From: Acetobacter sicerae
GTDB taxonomy: Bacteria > Pseudomonadota > Alphaproteobacteria > Acetobacterales > Acetobacteraceae
Direction of reading: 5' to 3'
Length of the DNA stretch: 64,000 bases
Assembly (NCBI RefSeq): GCF_011516765.1
Contig: NZ_JAAABN010000007.1
Coordinates: 124,001 to 188,000 of the forward strand
The notes beneath the pieces were generated by a model. It made no database searches, was not told the origin of the DNA, and saw only the letters and a program-made list of their open reading frames with translations. The position numbers and the translations under genes are program-made. Below, piece after piece: positions 10,000 to 19,673 of the stretch; the stretch's first letter is position 1, and every line of letters starts with the position of its first letter.

Positions 10000-11268
10000 A
10001 TGGCTGACCTGACAACAGTTTTCGCGGGCATTCGCTCTCCCAATCCTTTCTGGCTCGCCTCCGCGCCGCCGACGGACAAGGAATACAACGTCCGTCGCGC
10101 TTTCGAGGCAGGGTGGGGTGGTGTCGTCTGGAAGACGCTTGGTGAAGATCCGCCGGTGGTAAATGTGAGTTCGCGTTATGGGTCGCTGGACTTCAACGGT
10201 GCACGCATGATCGGGCTGAACAATATCGAGCTGATTTCGGACAGACCGCTTGCAACCAATATTGCGGAAATAAAGGCCGTCAAAAGGGATTATCCGGATC
10301 GCGCTGTCATCGTCAGTCTGATGGTGCCCTGTGAAGAGGACAAGTGGAAAGCGATCCTTCCAATCGTTGAGGAAACGGGTGCAGACGGCATCGAACTGAA
10401 TTTTGGCTGTCCGCACGGCATGTCCGAGCGGAACATGGGTGCTGCCGTGGGGCAGGTGCCTGAATATGTGGAAATGGTCACACGCTGGTGCAAGCAAAAC
10501 ACCCGCATGCCGGTGATTGTGAAACTGACCCCCAACATCACCAACATTCTTATGCCAGCTCGTGCTGCCAAACGCGGTGGTGCGGATGCGGTGTCACTCA
10601 TCAACACGATTCAGTCCGTGATCGGCGTCGATCTGGACCAGATGGCGCCGATGCCGGTTGTCGGCGGCAAGGGCACGCATGGTGGGTATTGTGGACCGGC
10701 AGTGAAGCCGATTGCGCTGCGCATGATTGGTGAGATCGCGCGTGATCCGGAAATGGCCGGAATGCCGATTTCGGGGATTGGTGGCATCGGCTCCTGGCGT
10801 GATGCGGCTGAATTCCTGGCGATGGGATCAACCACGCTTCAGGTCTGCACGGCGGCGATGCATTACGGTTTCCGCATTGTCGAGGACATGGCGGATGGTC
10901 TCTCGGCATGGATGGACCAGAAAGGCTACAGCTCGATCGATGATGTTTCAGGGCGGGCGCTCAAGCAGTTCGTGCCGTGGAATCAGTTGAACATGAAGTT
11001 CAAGACCATCGCGAATATCGATCAGGATGCCTGCGTCAGTTGCGGCCTGTGTCACATCGCCTGTGAGGACACATCACATCAGGCGATTGCGAAAACGCGT
11101 GTCGACGGCGAGCGGCATTACGAAGTGATCGACGAGGAGTGCGTGGGATGTAATCTGTGCGCCCATGTCTGCCCGATCGATGGGTGCATCACGATGGAGC
11201 CACAGCCGGTTGAAGGCCATCTGACATGGCCGGAGCATCCCAATAATCCGCATCGTATCATGGCGTAA
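10000..11268 (+). CDS. preA: NAD-dependent dihydropyrimidine dehydrogenase subunit PreA
   Basis: 422 residues. Residues 1-310 form a dihydroorotate-dehydrogenase-like FMN TIM barrel (ELNFGCPHGMSERNMGAAVG at 132-151, GIGGIGSWRDAAEFLAMGS). The C-terminus carries two 4Fe-4S motifs, C345xxC348xxC351xxxC355 and C381xxC384xxC387xxxC391. It reduces uracil/thymine to the 5,6-dihydro form with PreT, the first step of the reductive pathway. The next gene, an N-carbamoyl amide hydrolase, starts 41 bases downstream. Confidence 0.94.
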   Translation: MADLTTVFAGIRSPNPFWLASAPPTDKEYNVRRAFEAGWGGVVWKTLGEDPPVVNVSSRYGSLDFNGARMIGLNNIELISDRPLATNIAEIKAVKRDYPDRAVIVSLMVPCEEDKWKAILPIVEETGADGIELNFGCPHGMSERNMGAAVGQVPEYVEMVTRWCKQNTRMPVIVKLTPNITNILMPARAAKRGGADAVSLINTIQSVIGVDLDQMAPMPVVGGKGTHGGYCGPAVKPIALRMIGEIARDPEMAGMPISGIGGIGSWRDAAEFLAMGSTTLQVCTAAMHYGFRIVEDMADGLSAWMDQKGYSSIDDVSGRALKQFVPWNQLNMKFKTIANIDQDACVSCGLCHIACEDTSHQAIAKTRVDGERHYEVIDEECVGCNLCAHVCPIDGCITMEPQPVEGHLTWPEHPNNPHRIMA

Positions 11269-11309
11269 CGGCCTGTTTCCTGATTTTAGTCTGAGCAAGG
11301 AGAAAGAGC

Positions 11310-12569
11310 GTGTCCCAGTCGGTCAAAGGCAGCAATCTCAGGGTCGATGGCAACGCCCTCTGGGTGGATCTGATGGAAACGGCCCGGTATGGCGGCACGC
11401 CGAAAGGAGGCATCCGTCGTCTTACTCTCACGGATGAAGACCGGCAGGTCCGGGACTGGTTCGTGCGCACCTGCTCAGATCTGGGTTGTGAAGTGTCCTT
11501 TGATTCCATGGGCAATCTCTTTGCCCGCCGTCCCGGACTGGACAATGCGCTGCCTCCCATCACCATGGGCAGCCATCTGGATACACAACCAACAGGCGGC
11601 AAGTTCGATGGTATTCTCGGCGTGCTCGGCGGTCTGTCCGTACTCCGTGCGCTGCACAATTCCGGTTACACGACGCGTCATCCTGTCGAGGTCATCAACT
11701 GGACCAATGAAGAAGGCTCACGCTTTTCTCCGCCGATGATGTGTTCCGGTGTTTTCGCGGGCATTTTCACGGAAGCGGAGGTGCTGGATAAGCGGGATCG
11801 CGCGGGTATCCGTTTTGGCGATGAACTGGACACGATTGGCTATCGCGGCAAGGAGCCTTGCGGCCAGCATCCGATCTCGGCCTATTTTGAACTGCATATC
11901 GAACAGGGACCGATTCTGGAGGCCGAGGACAAGACGATCGGCATCGTCACCGGCATTCAGGGCGCACGCTGGTATGAGGTGACTGTGCGCGGCAAGGATG
12001 CGCATGCGGGCTCGACGCCAATGCCGCTGCGTCATGACGCACTGGTTGCGTCCGCCGGGATGATCGTGGCGGTCAGTGAAGTGGCGAAGGCCCATGGGCC
12101 CAGCGCGGTGGGCACTGTGGGACTGCTCGAAAATCGTCCCAACAGCAGCAATGTCGTGCCGGGAGAGGTGTTCTTCACCATCGATATCCGCGATCCGAAT
12201 GATGCCGTGGTCCTGCGCATGGAGGAGGAACTTCGCGGGAAGCTGGAGAAGATCGCGCAGGACAACAGTGTCGAACTGGACATCGTGCAGATCTGGGACG
12301 CGCCAGCGGTTCACTTCGATGCGGCTTGTGTCGGCATGGTGGAGGAAGCGGCGACGGAACATGGTTATAGCGCACGCCGGATCGTTTCCGGCCCCGGTCA
12401 TGATGCCGGTTATGTGGCGAAGGTCGCACCGACGGCGATGATCTTTGTGCCCTGTAAGGACGGTCTCAGTCACAATGAGGAGGAGAGTATCCTGCAACAT
12501 GACGCGGAGATGGGGGCAAACGTGCTGCTGGCGGCCGTGCTCAAGGCGGATCAGGCGTTCGATCAGTAA
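11310..12569 (+). CDS. Zn-dependent N-carbamoyl amino acid hydrolase (beta-ureidopropionase type)
   Basis: 419 residues of the M20 / HyuC-allantoate amidohydrolase family. Metal-site motifs are visible: GSHLDTQPTGGKFDGILGVL, NEEGSRF, ELHIEQGPILE and SGPGHDAGYVA; HAGSTPM belongs to the dimerisation/lid region. The preceding genes make N-carbamoyl-beta-alanine, so its likely role is the last step, releasing beta-alanine (or 3-aminoisobutyrate), CO2 and ammonia. Related enzymes act on allantoate or N-carbamoyl-L-amino acids, so context carries the assignment. GTG start with AAGGAG upstream. A strong terminator ends the preT-preA operon here. Confidence 0.88.
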   Translation: MSQSVKGSNLRVDGNALWVDLMETARYGGTPKGGIRRLTLTDEDRQVRDWFVRTCSDLGCEVSFDSMGNLFARRPGLDNALPPITMGSHLDTQPTGGKFDGILGVLGGLSVLRALHNSGYTTRHPVEVINWTNEEGSRFSPPMMCSGVFAGIFTEAEVLDKRDRAGIRFGDELDTIGYRGKEPCGQHPISAYFELHIEQGPILEAEDKTIGIVTGIQGARWYEVTVRGKDAHAGSTPMPLRHDALVASAGMIVAVSEVAKAHGPSAVGTVGLLENRPNSSNVVPGEVFFTIDIRDPNDAVVLRMEEELRGKLEKIAQDNSVELDIVQIWDAPAVHFDAACVGMVEEAATEHGYSARRIVSGPGHDAGYVAKVAPTAMIFVPCKDGLSHNEEESILQHDAEMGANVLLAAVLKADQAFDQ

Positions 12570-12592
12570 GGTAAACGGTAGTGTTTTCCATG

Positions 12593-12634
12593 AGGCCGGA
12601 TGGGTGGGCAAACCTCACCCATCCGGCCTTTTCT
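12593..12634 (+). terminator. Intrinsic terminator of the preTA operon
   Basis: A perfect 14-bp stem (12593-12606 with 12616-12629) with a GC-rich core runs into TTTTCT, 24 bases after the hydrolase stop. Confidence 0.93.
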
Positions 12635-12762
12635 GTCTGTAACGCCCATCAAACCGACGTTTTGACAGGGGAGGGGCTTGCATCCCGCGCCGGTGTGAGT
12701 GATCACGCAAGGGAACGACCGCTTCCGGTCAACAGTCTGTCCTGCAGGAACGAAAGCCCACC

Positions 12763-14079
12763 ATGCGTCTGTCTCGCAGTTTTCTGCCTACCCTCAAGGA
12801 AACCCCGTCCGACGCCCAGATCGCGTCGCACAGGCTTATGCTCCGCGCCGGTCTCGTCCGGCAGACGGCTTCGGGCATTTACACCTGGCTTCCGGCTGGC
12901 CTGAAGGTTCTGCGCAATATCGCGAACATCGTGCGTGAAGAGCAGGACCGCGTCGGTGCGCAGGAAGTGCTGATGGCGACCATTCAGTCCGCCGATCTGT
13001 GGAAGCGCTCCGGACGGTATGACGCCTACGGTCCCGAGATGCTGCGTATCAAGGACCGTCACGAGCGCGAACTGCTCTATGGGCCGACCAATGAAGAGGT
13101 TATTACCGATGTCGTCGGGCAGGAACTGAAGTCCTACAAGGAACTGCCGCAAGTCCTCTATCAGATCCAGTGGAAGTTCCGCGACGAAATCCGTCCGCGT
13201 TTCGGTGTGATGCGCGGCCGTGAGTTCTATATGAAGGACGGTTACGGCTTCGACATCGACTACAAGGGCGCGGTCGATACCTATCGCAAGATGATGCTGT
13301 CCTATCTCCGGACGTTCCAGCGTCTCGGCGTCCGCGCCGTGCCGATGGTGGCTGACACCGGTCCGATCGGCGGTGATCTGAGCCACGAGTTCCTGATCCT
13401 CGCGCCGACTGGCGAGAGCGGTGTGTTCTATGACGGCGCGCTCGACACGCTCGACTGGCTGGCCGATCCGGTAGACGTGGAGAAGTCGGAAGACCTTGAG
13501 AAGTTCTTCAATAATGTCTCCTCGTACTACGCCGCCACTGACGAGAAGCACGACGAGAAGGCGTGGGAGTCCGTGCCCGCCGAGCGTCGTCGTGAAGGAC
13601 GCGGCATCGAGGTCGCGCACATTTTCTATTTCGGCCAGAAATACACCAAGTCGATGGATATCACCGTTGCCGGTCCGGATGGCACGCCGGTTCACCCGGA
13701 AATGGGGTCCTATGGTATTGGCGTGTCGCGTCTGGTCGGCGCGATCATCGAGGCCAGCCATGACGAGGCAGGCATCATCTGGCCGGACAATGTCGCGCCG
13801 TTCAAGGCCGCGATCCTGAACCTGAAAGTCGGTGACGAGACCTGCGATACGCTGTGCGAGGCGCTCTACGCCAAGGCCCCGGAGCAGTTCCTTTACGATG
13901 ATCGTTCCGACCGTGCTGGCGCCAAGTTCGCCGATGCCGACCTGATGGGCCATCCTTGGCAGATCATCGTCGGGCCGCGTGGCGCGAAGGAAGGCAAGGT
14001 CGAACTGAAACGTCGCGCCACAGGCGAGCGTTTCGAACTAACCGTCGATGAAGCTCTGGCGAAAGTCCTGAGCGCCTGA
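12763..14079 (+). CDS. proS: Prolyl-tRNA synthetase (short alphaproteobacterial form)
   Basis: 438 residues. Class II aminoacyl-tRNA synthetase: motif 1 region [20 protein letters not shown], motif 2 [20 protein letters not shown], motif 3 [15 protein letters not shown], then an anticodon-binding domain. It lacks the ~180-residue editing insertion found in E. coli ProS, which is normal for alphaproteobacteria. The TGA overlaps the lolC ATG by one base, so proS, lolC and lolD form one operon, an arrangement common in the class. Confidence 0.96.
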   Translation: MRLSRSFLPTLKETPSDAQIASHRLMLRAGLVRQTASGIYTWLPAGLKVLRNIANIVREEQDRVGAQEVLMATIQSADLWKRSGRYDAYGPEMLRIKDRHERELLYGPTNEEVITDVVGQELKSYKELPQVLYQIQWKFRDEIRPRFGVMRGREFYMKDGYGFDIDYKGAVDTYRKMMLSYLRTFQRLGVRAVPMVADTGPIGGDLSHEFLILAPTGESGVFYDGALDTLDWLADPVDVEKSEDLEKFFNNVSSYYAATDEKHDEKAWESVPAERRREGRGIEVAHIFYFGQKYTKSMDITVAGPDGTPVHPEMGSYGIGVSRLVGAIIEASHDEAGIIWPDNVAPFKAAILNLKVGDETCDTLCEALYAKAPEQFLYDDRSDRAGAKFADADLMGHPWQIIVGPRGAKEGKVELKRRATGERFELTVDEALAKVLSA

Positions 14080-15332
14080 TGTTCGGCTCCTTCGAGCGCG
14101 CCGTCGCAGGGCGGTATCTGCGGGCGAGAAAAGGCGAACGCTTCGTCTCTGTCATCGCCATCTTCTCGCTGGTGGGCATCTCACTCGGCGTTGCGACCCT
14201 CATCATCGTCATGGCGGTGATGAACGGGTTCCGCTCCGACCTGATGGGACGCATCCTCGGCCTGAATGGCGATCTTTCGCTCTACAGCGCCAGCGTCACG
14301 CGCTCGATTACGGATTATGATTCCATCGCTGGTGAAGTCCGGAAAGTTCCGGGCGTCGTCAGCGCCACACCGTTGCTGGAGGGGCAGGTGCTCCTCAGTG
14401 TCGGCAACTACAGTTCCGGTGGCGTCGTGCATGGCATGACGAAGCAGGGGTTGATGGACCTGAAGGAAGTCAGTTCATCGATCATTGCTGGTTCTCTCGA
14501 TAATTTTCAGGGTGATGACGCGATTGCCGTTGGTGTCACGCTGGCGGATCGCTCGGGCCTGACCATCGGTTCCAAGATCACGCTGGTTTCGCCCAATGGC
14601 GCCGCCACTGCGTTTGGCACCGTGCCGCGCGTGCGGGCCTACAAGGTTGTGGCGATCTTTGATGCGGGCGTGAACGATTACAACGCGGGCTATGTTTTCC
14701 TCCCGCTTGAAGCCGCGCAGGTCTATTTCCAGCAGCCCCATGCCGTGACCCAGATACAGGTCATGACGACTGACGCGGAAAACGTGCAGCCGATCACGCG
14801 GGCCATCACGCAGACTCTGGATGATCCGCGTATCCGTGTGCTCGACTGGACGAAGAGCAACAATGCCTTCTTCGGCGCGGTGCAGGTCGAACAGAACGTC
14901 ATGTTCCTGATTCTGACGTTGATTATTCTGGTTGCGGCATTCAACGTGATTTCGTCCCTCATCATGATGGTGAAGGACAAGACTGCCGATATTGCCGTGC
15001 TGCGGACGCTCGGTGCGACACGCGGTGCGATCATGCGCATCTTCCTGATGTGTGGCGCATCCGTGGGTGTCACCGGCACGGTGCTCGGTACGGTTCTCGG
15101 TGTTCTGTTCTGCGAAAACATCGAACGCATCCGTCAGCTTCTGCAGAAGCTGACGGGGACGAACCTGTTCAACCCGGAGGTCTATTACCTCGAGCACCTT
15201 CCGGCGAAGCTGGTCTGGGGGCAGGTGATCGAGATTATTGTCATGGCGCTGGGGCTGTCGCTTCTGGCGACGCTCTATCCATCATGGCGCGCGGCGAAGA
15301 CAGATCCGGTGGAGGCGCTGCGTCATGGGTGA
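14079..15332 (+). CDS. lolC: Lipoprotein-releasing ABC transporter permease LolC/LolE
   Basis: 417 residues with an N-terminal membrane helix ([20 protein letters not shown]), a large periplasmic domain (~50-265) and three C-terminal helices of the FtsX/MacB type ([20 protein letters not shown], ... [20 protein letters not shown]). With LolD it extracts outer-membrane lipoproteins from the inner membrane. Only one permease gene is present, as in species with a single LolF-type subunit. Its start overlaps proS and its end overlaps lolD by 8 bp, indicating translational coupling. Confidence 0.93.
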   Translation: MFGSFERAVAGRYLRARKGERFVSVIAIFSLVGISLGVATLIIVMAVMNGFRSDLMGRILGLNGDLSLYSASVTRSITDYDSIAGEVRKVPGVVSATPLLEGQVLLSVGNYSSGGVVHGMTKQGLMDLKEVSSSIIAGSLDNFQGDDAIAVGVTLADRSGLTIGSKITLVSPNGAATAFGTVPRVRAYKVVAIFDAGVNDYNAGYVFLPLEAAQVYFQQPHAVTQIQVMTTDAENVQPITRAITQTLDDPRIRVLDWTKSNNAFFGAVQVEQNVMFLILTLIILVAAFNVISSLIMMVKDKTADIAVLRTLGATRGAIMRIFLMCGASVGVTGTVLGTVLGVLFCENIERIRQLLQKLTGTNLFNPEVYYLEHLPAKLVWGQVIEIIVMALGLSLLATLYPSWRAAKTDPVEALRHG

Positions 15333-16005
15333 GGCTGTTCTGGCGCTGCGTGATATCACGCGTTCCTATGTCAGCGGGGACGAGACATTGCATGTCCTGC
15401 GCGGTGTGAATTTCGAACTCCGTGCAGGTGAAACGGTCGCGCTTGTTGCTCCATCCGGCACCGGAAAGTCCACATTGCTGCATATAGCAGGGCTGCTCGA
15501 TCACCCGGACAGTGGCGTGATCGAGATCGCCGGCCGCGACGCCGGACGTCTGCCGGACAAGGACCGCACGGCTATCCGCTGTTCGGAAATTGGTTTCGTC
15601 TACCAGTTCCATCACCTGCTGGCCGAATTTACGGCGCGGGAAAATGTGGCGCTGCCGCAGATGATTGCCGGAACGTCTCCATCGGCCTCGCGTCGTCGGG
15701 CGGAGGAACTGCTAGGTCTGTTCGGACTGGGCCACCGATTGAATCACCTGCCGGGCAAGCTGTCCGGAGGTGAGCAGCAGCGTGTCGCCATTGCCCGCGC
15801 GCTGGCTAACGCTCCGTCGGTTCTGCTGGCGGATGAGCCAACCGGAAATCTTGATGTCTCGACAGCAGATAGCGTGTTCGGAGAACTGCTGCGTGTGGTG
15901 CGTGACACTGGCGTCGGTGCGTTGATTGCAACGCATAATGAAGAGCTTGCTGCACGCATGGACCGGGTAGTGACCCTGCGGGATGGTGTGCTGGTTGAAG
16001 GGTAA
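15325..16005 (+). CDS. lolD: Lipoprotein-releasing ABC transporter ATPase LolD
   Basis: 226 residues. Walker A is APSGTGKST (42-50; the usual first residue is G), the signature is LSGGEQQR and Walker B is [23 protein letters not shown] is the Q-loop. It powers lipoprotein release with LolC. ATG 15325 lies inside the end of lolC, the normal LolD N-terminus; longer frames upstream are lolC shadow. Confidence 0.94.
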   Translation: MGEAVLALRDITRSYVSGDETLHVLRGVNFELRAGETVALVAPSGTGKSTLLHIAGLLDHPDSGVIEIAGRDAGRLPDKDRTAIRCSEIGFVYQFHHLLAEFTARENVALPQMIAGTSPSASRRRAEELLGLFGLGHRLNHLPGKLSGGEQQRVAIARALANAPSVLLADEPTGNLDVSTADSVFGELLRVVRDTGVGALIATHNEELAARMDRVVTLRDGVLVEG

Positions 16006-16108
16006 CGGGCTGAATGGCTCACTCTTTCCCTGAAACGTCATTGAAAAGGTGAGTGTGTTGCAGAGTTATCCGCAACACACAGCGCGTTGATGAAATCCGG
16101 CTAACTCA

Positions 16109-16903
16109 TTACCCACCAAAACTTCTTACCAGACTGCCTGCCGTTAATTGCCAGCCGTCGACCATTACGAAGAAGATGAGTTTGAACGGAAGTGAAATCG
16201 TCGTGGGGGGCAGCATCATCATGCCCAGACTCATGAGAACGGTTGAGACGACCAGATCAATCACGAGAAATGGCAGATAGAGCAAAAACCCCATTTCGAA
16301 GCCTCTGCGCAGTTCTCCAACCATGAAGGCAGGCATCAGAATACGCCATGGGGTATCAGCAGCGGTCTTTGGCGGCTCGACGTGGGCGAGACCGGAAAAG
16401 GTAGCCAGATCCGTGGATCGGGTGTTGTGAATCATGAAGGTCCGGAAAGGCTCCGCCGTCGCCTTGATACCATCCATTTCACTGATGGTGCCGTTGACGA
16501 GAGGTGAAATGCCGTCGTTCCAGGACTGTTCAAATACGGGCTGCATGACAAAAAAAGTAAGAAAGAGAGCCAATCCGATCAAAACCGTGTTTGGCGGTGT
16601 GCCCTGTGCTCCTATCGCGCCCCGCAACAGCGACAGGACAATGATGATTCGCGTGAAGGCGGTCACCATCACCAGAAGACTGGGAGCCAGAGAGATGACG
16701 GTGATCAGGGCGGAAAGCTGAACGAGACGTCCGGTTGTGCCGGGTCCTGCTTTCTGGCCCAGATCAAGACTGATGGCTTGGGCGTGGGCTGTGCTGGGCC
16801 AGACAGCAAGAAGCAGACCGCTCAGTAGGGCAACGCCGGCGAGAGAAAGAAACGTCAGAAGAATAGTGTTGCGGGTATAGGGAAGGCGTTGGGTACCCAT
16901 CAT
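16109..16903 (-). CDS. fliP: Flagellar export apparatus protein FliP
   Basis: 264 residues. A cleavable signal sequence (LLSGLLLAVWPSTAHAQ) precedes a mature part with four membrane helices; VITVISLAPSLLVMVTAFTR, RGAIGAQGTPPNTVLIGLAL and a C-terminal IDLVVSTVLMSLGMMMLPP stretch are diagnostic. FliP forms, with FliQ and FliR, the core export gate of the flagellar type III apparatus. It starts inside the end of fliO (ATGA overlap). fliQ and fliR lie on the opposite strand about 1.7 kb away. Confidence 0.95.
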   Translation of the reverse strand: MMGTQRLPYTRNTILLTFLSLAGVALLSGLLLAVWPSTAHAQAISLDLGQKAGPGTTGRLVQLSALITVISLAPSLLVMVTAFTRIIIVLSLLRGAIGAQGTPPNTVLIGLALFLTFFVMQPVFEQSWNDGISPLVNGTISEMDGIKATAEPFRTFMIHNTRSTDLATFSGLAHVEPPKTAADTPWRILMPAFMVGELRRGFEMGFLLYLPFLVIDLVVSTVLMSLGMMMLPPTTISLPFKLIFFVMVDGWQLTAGSLVRSFGG

Positions 16904-17181
16904 GTTTCGTGCTCTTCCATGCTGGATAACGGGTAGGTTCCGCTGACAACGAGGTCATTGGGGCCACCGGTCAGGAGGAGAAAGCGCTGCCCTTCCCATG
17001 TGACCACGTTCAGCCGTCTTCTGGTGTCCAGAACCAGTGAGGATTCCACGGAAAGCGTGCCCGCACTGCGACGGTTCCCACTAAACCGCGCTGCAATTTT
17101 CCAGCCATTTCGACTGAGCAGAATCATGGCGAGCACGGCTATGAGAGCCAGCGTCACAGAGAGTGTATCGTAGAATCCCAT
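16900..17181 (-). CDS. fliO: FliO-like flagellar biosynthesis protein
   Basis: 93 residues from ATG 17181. One N-terminal membrane helix (LSVTLALIAVLAMILL) is followed by a basic linker and a small beta-rich cytoplasmic domain (LDTRRRLNVVTWEGQRFLLL, then GGPNDLVV), the pattern of FliO, which helps assemble FliP. The ATGA overlap with fliP supports this. A longer frame from 17262 exists, but MGFYDTLSVT fits FliO N-termini. Sequence conservation is low in this family. Confidence 0.8.
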   Translation of the reverse strand: MGFYDTLSVTLALIAVLAMILLSRNGWKIAARFSGNRRSAGTLSVESSLVLDTRRRLNVVTWEGQRFLLLTGGPNDLVVSGTYPLSSMEEHET

Positions 17182-17388
17182 ACAGATAACGGTCCGTCGT
17201 CTAGGTTCCGGAAGTGTCTGATTTGGGCCCTGAAGATGAATCATTCCTTTACAGAAGATCATTTTCTTTCTGTGTAAACGAATGGTCCATTTGGAGGCGA
17301 TATTAACGATATTGCAGTTTTTCTGATCGATAACGGCGGGAGTTTCTGATGCTGTAACGTCCCACTCACATGATACAGGAATTTGTGC

Positions 17389-17784
17389 ATGTTTGATGCT
17401 TCACGTCCCGCTACGGGTGGGGTGGATCTCTTTGGTCTCGCTCAGAGACGTCTGGACTGGCTGGATAATCGTGAGCAGGTTCTGGCGTCCAATATCGCGA
17501 ATGCGGACACACCGGAATATGTCGCAAAAGATATGGCGCCTTTTGAGAGTATGCTGTCGCAGTTCGGTGGTGAGCTTACCACGACTTCAGAACGTCATAT
17601 TGCTGGCAGGAAAAACATAAATCAGAAGTCGAACGAAGCGTCCAGCACGCAGTCTCTGGACGGTAATCGTGTTTCTCTTGAGACCCAGATGCAGCTTGTT
17701 GCCGAGACATCGGATCAGCAAAGGCTCGCGACCAATGTCTATTCAAGTTATCGGAGCATGCTCAACTCCGTTCTGGGTAAATAA
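17389..17784 (+). CDS. flgB: Flagellar basal-body rod protein FlgB
   Basis: 131 residues. The conserved rod N-terminus reads RLDWLDNREQVLASNIANADTPEYVAKD, and the C-terminus ends in a helix (AETSDQQRLATNVYSSYRSMLNSVLGK). FlgB is the proximal rod subunit nearest the MS ring. ATG 17389 has AGGA eight bases upstream; the longer TTG at 17383 is not needed. It heads a rightward operon divergent from fliO. Confidence 0.95.
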   Translation: MFDASRPATGGVDLFGLAQRRLDWLDNREQVLASNIANADTPEYVAKDMAPFESMLSQFGGELTTTSERHIAGRKNINQKSNEASSTQSLDGNRVSLETQMQLVAETSDQQRLATNVYSSYRSMLNSVLGK

Positions 17785-17798
17785 GGAGAAATTGGATA

Positions 17799-18206
17799 AT
17801 GGATATCAATTCAACATTATCCATCTCCGCCGCAGGAATGGAGGCGCAGTCGGAAAGATTGCGTGTAGTGGCGGAGAATATCGCCAACAAAGACACTGTG
17901 GGTTCCACGCCGGGTGCGGATCCTTATCGCAGAAAAACTATTTCATTTGAAAATGTTCTTGATAAAAATACTGGGGTCTCAAAGGTAAAAACAAAAAAAG
18001 TCGGCCATGATATGTCCGATTTCGAAATGCGTTATGATCCGACAAATCCCGCTGCGGATACAAGGGGCTATGTCAAAATGCCCAATGTTAACACCATGGT
18101 CGAGGTTGTTGACTCGCATGAAGCCCAGAGATCTTACGAAGCAAATCTGAATACCTTTCAGACAACCCGCACAATGGTAACTCGGACAATAGATCTCCTG
18201 AAATGA
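17799..18206 (+). CDS. flgC: Flagellar basal-body rod protein FlgC
   Basis: 135 residues. ISAAGMEAQSERLRVVAENIANKDT is the rod signature, and the C-terminal VVDSHEAQRSYEANLNTFQTTRTMVTRTIDLL helix completes the D0 coiled coil. FlgC polymerises above FlgB in the proximal rod. AAGGAG lies ten bases before the ATG; the last codons overlap fliE (ATGA). Confidence 0.95.
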   Translation: MDINSTLSISAAGMEAQSERLRVVAENIANKDTVGSTPGADPYRRKTISFENVLDKNTGVSKVKTKKVGHDMSDFEMRYDPTNPAADTRGYVKMPNVNTMVEVVDSHEAQRSYEANLNTFQTTRTMVTRTIDLLK

Positions 18207-18544
18207 TAATATCTTCGACTGCAAGTAACTCAACTGCCGCCGCAGCCTATGCCAAAACCCAGTCATCCTTGGAAACAGGGCTTCCAGCAGACGATGCTGA
18301 TGGTCTTGTATCCGGTGTATCAGGCGGACAGAATTTTGGGGATGTTCTGGAAACGGCAATAGAAGGGGCGGTTTCCAGCAATAAAGAAGCTGAATTGAAG
18401 GCCGCATCGGGTCTGACAGGGCATGGTAATCTGACCGATATTGTCACTTCAGTGTCTCAGGCTCAAATGGTGCTGCAAACAGCCTCTGTTGTGCGTGATA
18501 AAGTGATTCAGTCCTATCAGGATATCATGCGTATGACGATTTAA
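18203..18544 (+). CDS. fliE: Flagellar hook-basal body protein FliE
   Basis: 113 residues. The C-terminal half (TDIVTSVSQAQMVLQTASVVRDKVIQSYQDIMRMTI) is the conserved FliE helix joining MS ring and rod. The first ~45 residues are Ser/Ala-rich and variable as usual. Its ATG overlaps the flgC stop. Confidence 0.92.
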   Translation: MIISSTASNSTAAAAYAKTQSSLETGLPADDADGLVSGVSGGQNFGDVLETAIEGAVSSNKEAELKAASGLTGHGNLTDIVTSVSQAQMVLQTASVVRDKVIQSYQDIMRMTI

Positions 18545-18566
18545 ATATTTAATTGGATATTATTAA

Positions 18567-18839
18567 ATGAATTCAGTCGATGTAGCATCCGTATTACGAG
18601 AAACACTTTTTGTCGCTGTAAAAGTTGGTGCTCCCGCCTTGTTGGCCTCCATGGCTGCAGGATTGCTGGTATCCATTTTTCAGGCAGTAACGCAGATCAA
18701 TGAGTCGACTCTGGCGTTCCTGCCGAAATTTCTTGCGTCAATGGCGGCATTGCTGGTGGGGGGGCCTTTTATGTATGGAACCCTCGTCACCTACACCCGG
18801 CATGTTTTTGATCAGCTGATTGTTGCAGGGGCGTCTTGA
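18567..18839 (+). CDS. fliQ: Flagellar export apparatus protein FliQ
   Basis: 90 residues with two membrane helices and the family core APALLASMAAGLLVSIFQAVTQINESTLAFLPK. Four FliQ subunits join FliP and FliR in the export gate. The stop overlaps the fliR start. Confidence 0.94.
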   Translation: MNSVDVASVLRETLFVAVKVGAPALLASMAAGLLVSIFQAVTQINESTLAFLPKFLASMAALLVGGPFMYGTLVTYTRHVFDQLIVAGAS

Positions 18840-19639
18840 ACCCTGATCTTGATCAGTTTATTGCGACCCTGCCAACGCAGGCCGTGATTTTTATTGCCAT
18901 TCTTGCACGGGTGGCAGCGATGTTCGTCGCTTTTCCGGCTTTCATGTTTCAGTCCACACCGACAACAGTCAGAGCCGCAATGGCGATCGGTGTCAGTCTC
19001 CTTCTGTTTCCGCTTGTGCAGCCGCAATTTGCTTCCGCCATCTCTGATGACGTCATGGTGCCGGCCCGTCTTCTGGCGTTGCTTTGTTCTGATTTCCTTA
19101 GCGGCGCCTTGATCGGATGGCTTGCTCAACTGATGATGCTGTCTTTTCCGATCTCCATTCAGATCATGTCAACATTCATTGGCATATCGAACGTATTGCA
19201 GCCAGATCCGGAACTGGGCGCGCAAAGCACGCCTCTCAGTCATCTGGCCCAGTTGTCGATCACGCTGATTGTTTTTTCTTCCAGTCTCTATGTTTTTCCA
19301 TTGAATGCACTTGTGGGGAGCTACCAGATCTTTCCGCCCGGACATTTTCCATTTCTTGGCGATGCCGCAAAATCCGTGGCGAAAGCAACGGAATATTCCT
19401 TTTTTCTGGCGTTTCAGCTGGCAATGCCCGTTGTTCTGATCGGCACAATCTGGCCCATCATGCTGGGTCTTCTGAGCCGTTTTTCACCCGGTTTGCAGGT
19501 TTACAACCTTGCAATGCCTGCGCAGCTGCTGGGAGGCATATTTCTGTTGGCCTTGCTGCTCAAGGGTATGTTGTCTGTCTGGACACATGCAGCATCTGCC
19601 GGTCTGGTCCAGTTGCCTGGATACGGACTTTTCCATTGA
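18836..19639 (+). CDS. fliR: Flagellar export apparatus protein FliR
   Basis: 267 residues with about six membrane helices; RVAAMFVAFPAFMFQSTPTTVRAAMAIGVS near the N-terminus is typical. The start is TTG at 18836, overlapping the fliQ stop by 4 bases (TTGA), and no better start exists in frame. One FliR completes the FliP5Q4R1 gate. Confidence 0.93.
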   Translation: MNPDLDQFIATLPTQAVIFIAILARVAAMFVAFPAFMFQSTPTTVRAAMAIGVSLLLFPLVQPQFASAISDDVMVPARLLALLCSDFLSGALIGWLAQLMMLSFPISIQIMSTFIGISNVLQPDPELGAQSTPLSHLAQLSITLIVFSSSLYVFPLNALVGSYQIFPPGHFPFLGDAAKSVAKATEYSFFLAFQLAMPVVLIGTIWPIMLGLLSRFSPGLQVYNLAMPAQLLGGIFLLALLLKGMLSVWTHAASAGLVQLPGYGLFH

Positions 19640-19673
19640 ATACTGAAATTTTTTCATGTCGGATTTAATGTAA

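Noticed and set aside
11718..12611. 297-codon frame antisense to the ureidopropionase-type gene
   Set aside because: His/Arg-rich shadow of a high-GC gene with no domain and no ribosome-binding site; the sense protein is clearly real.
12703..13953. 416-codon frame antisense to proS
   Set aside because: Covers almost exactly the proS gene in reverse and has no recognisable family, a typical GC-rich shadow.
14475..15197. 240-codon frame antisense to lolC
   Set aside because: Shadow of lolC; no motifs.
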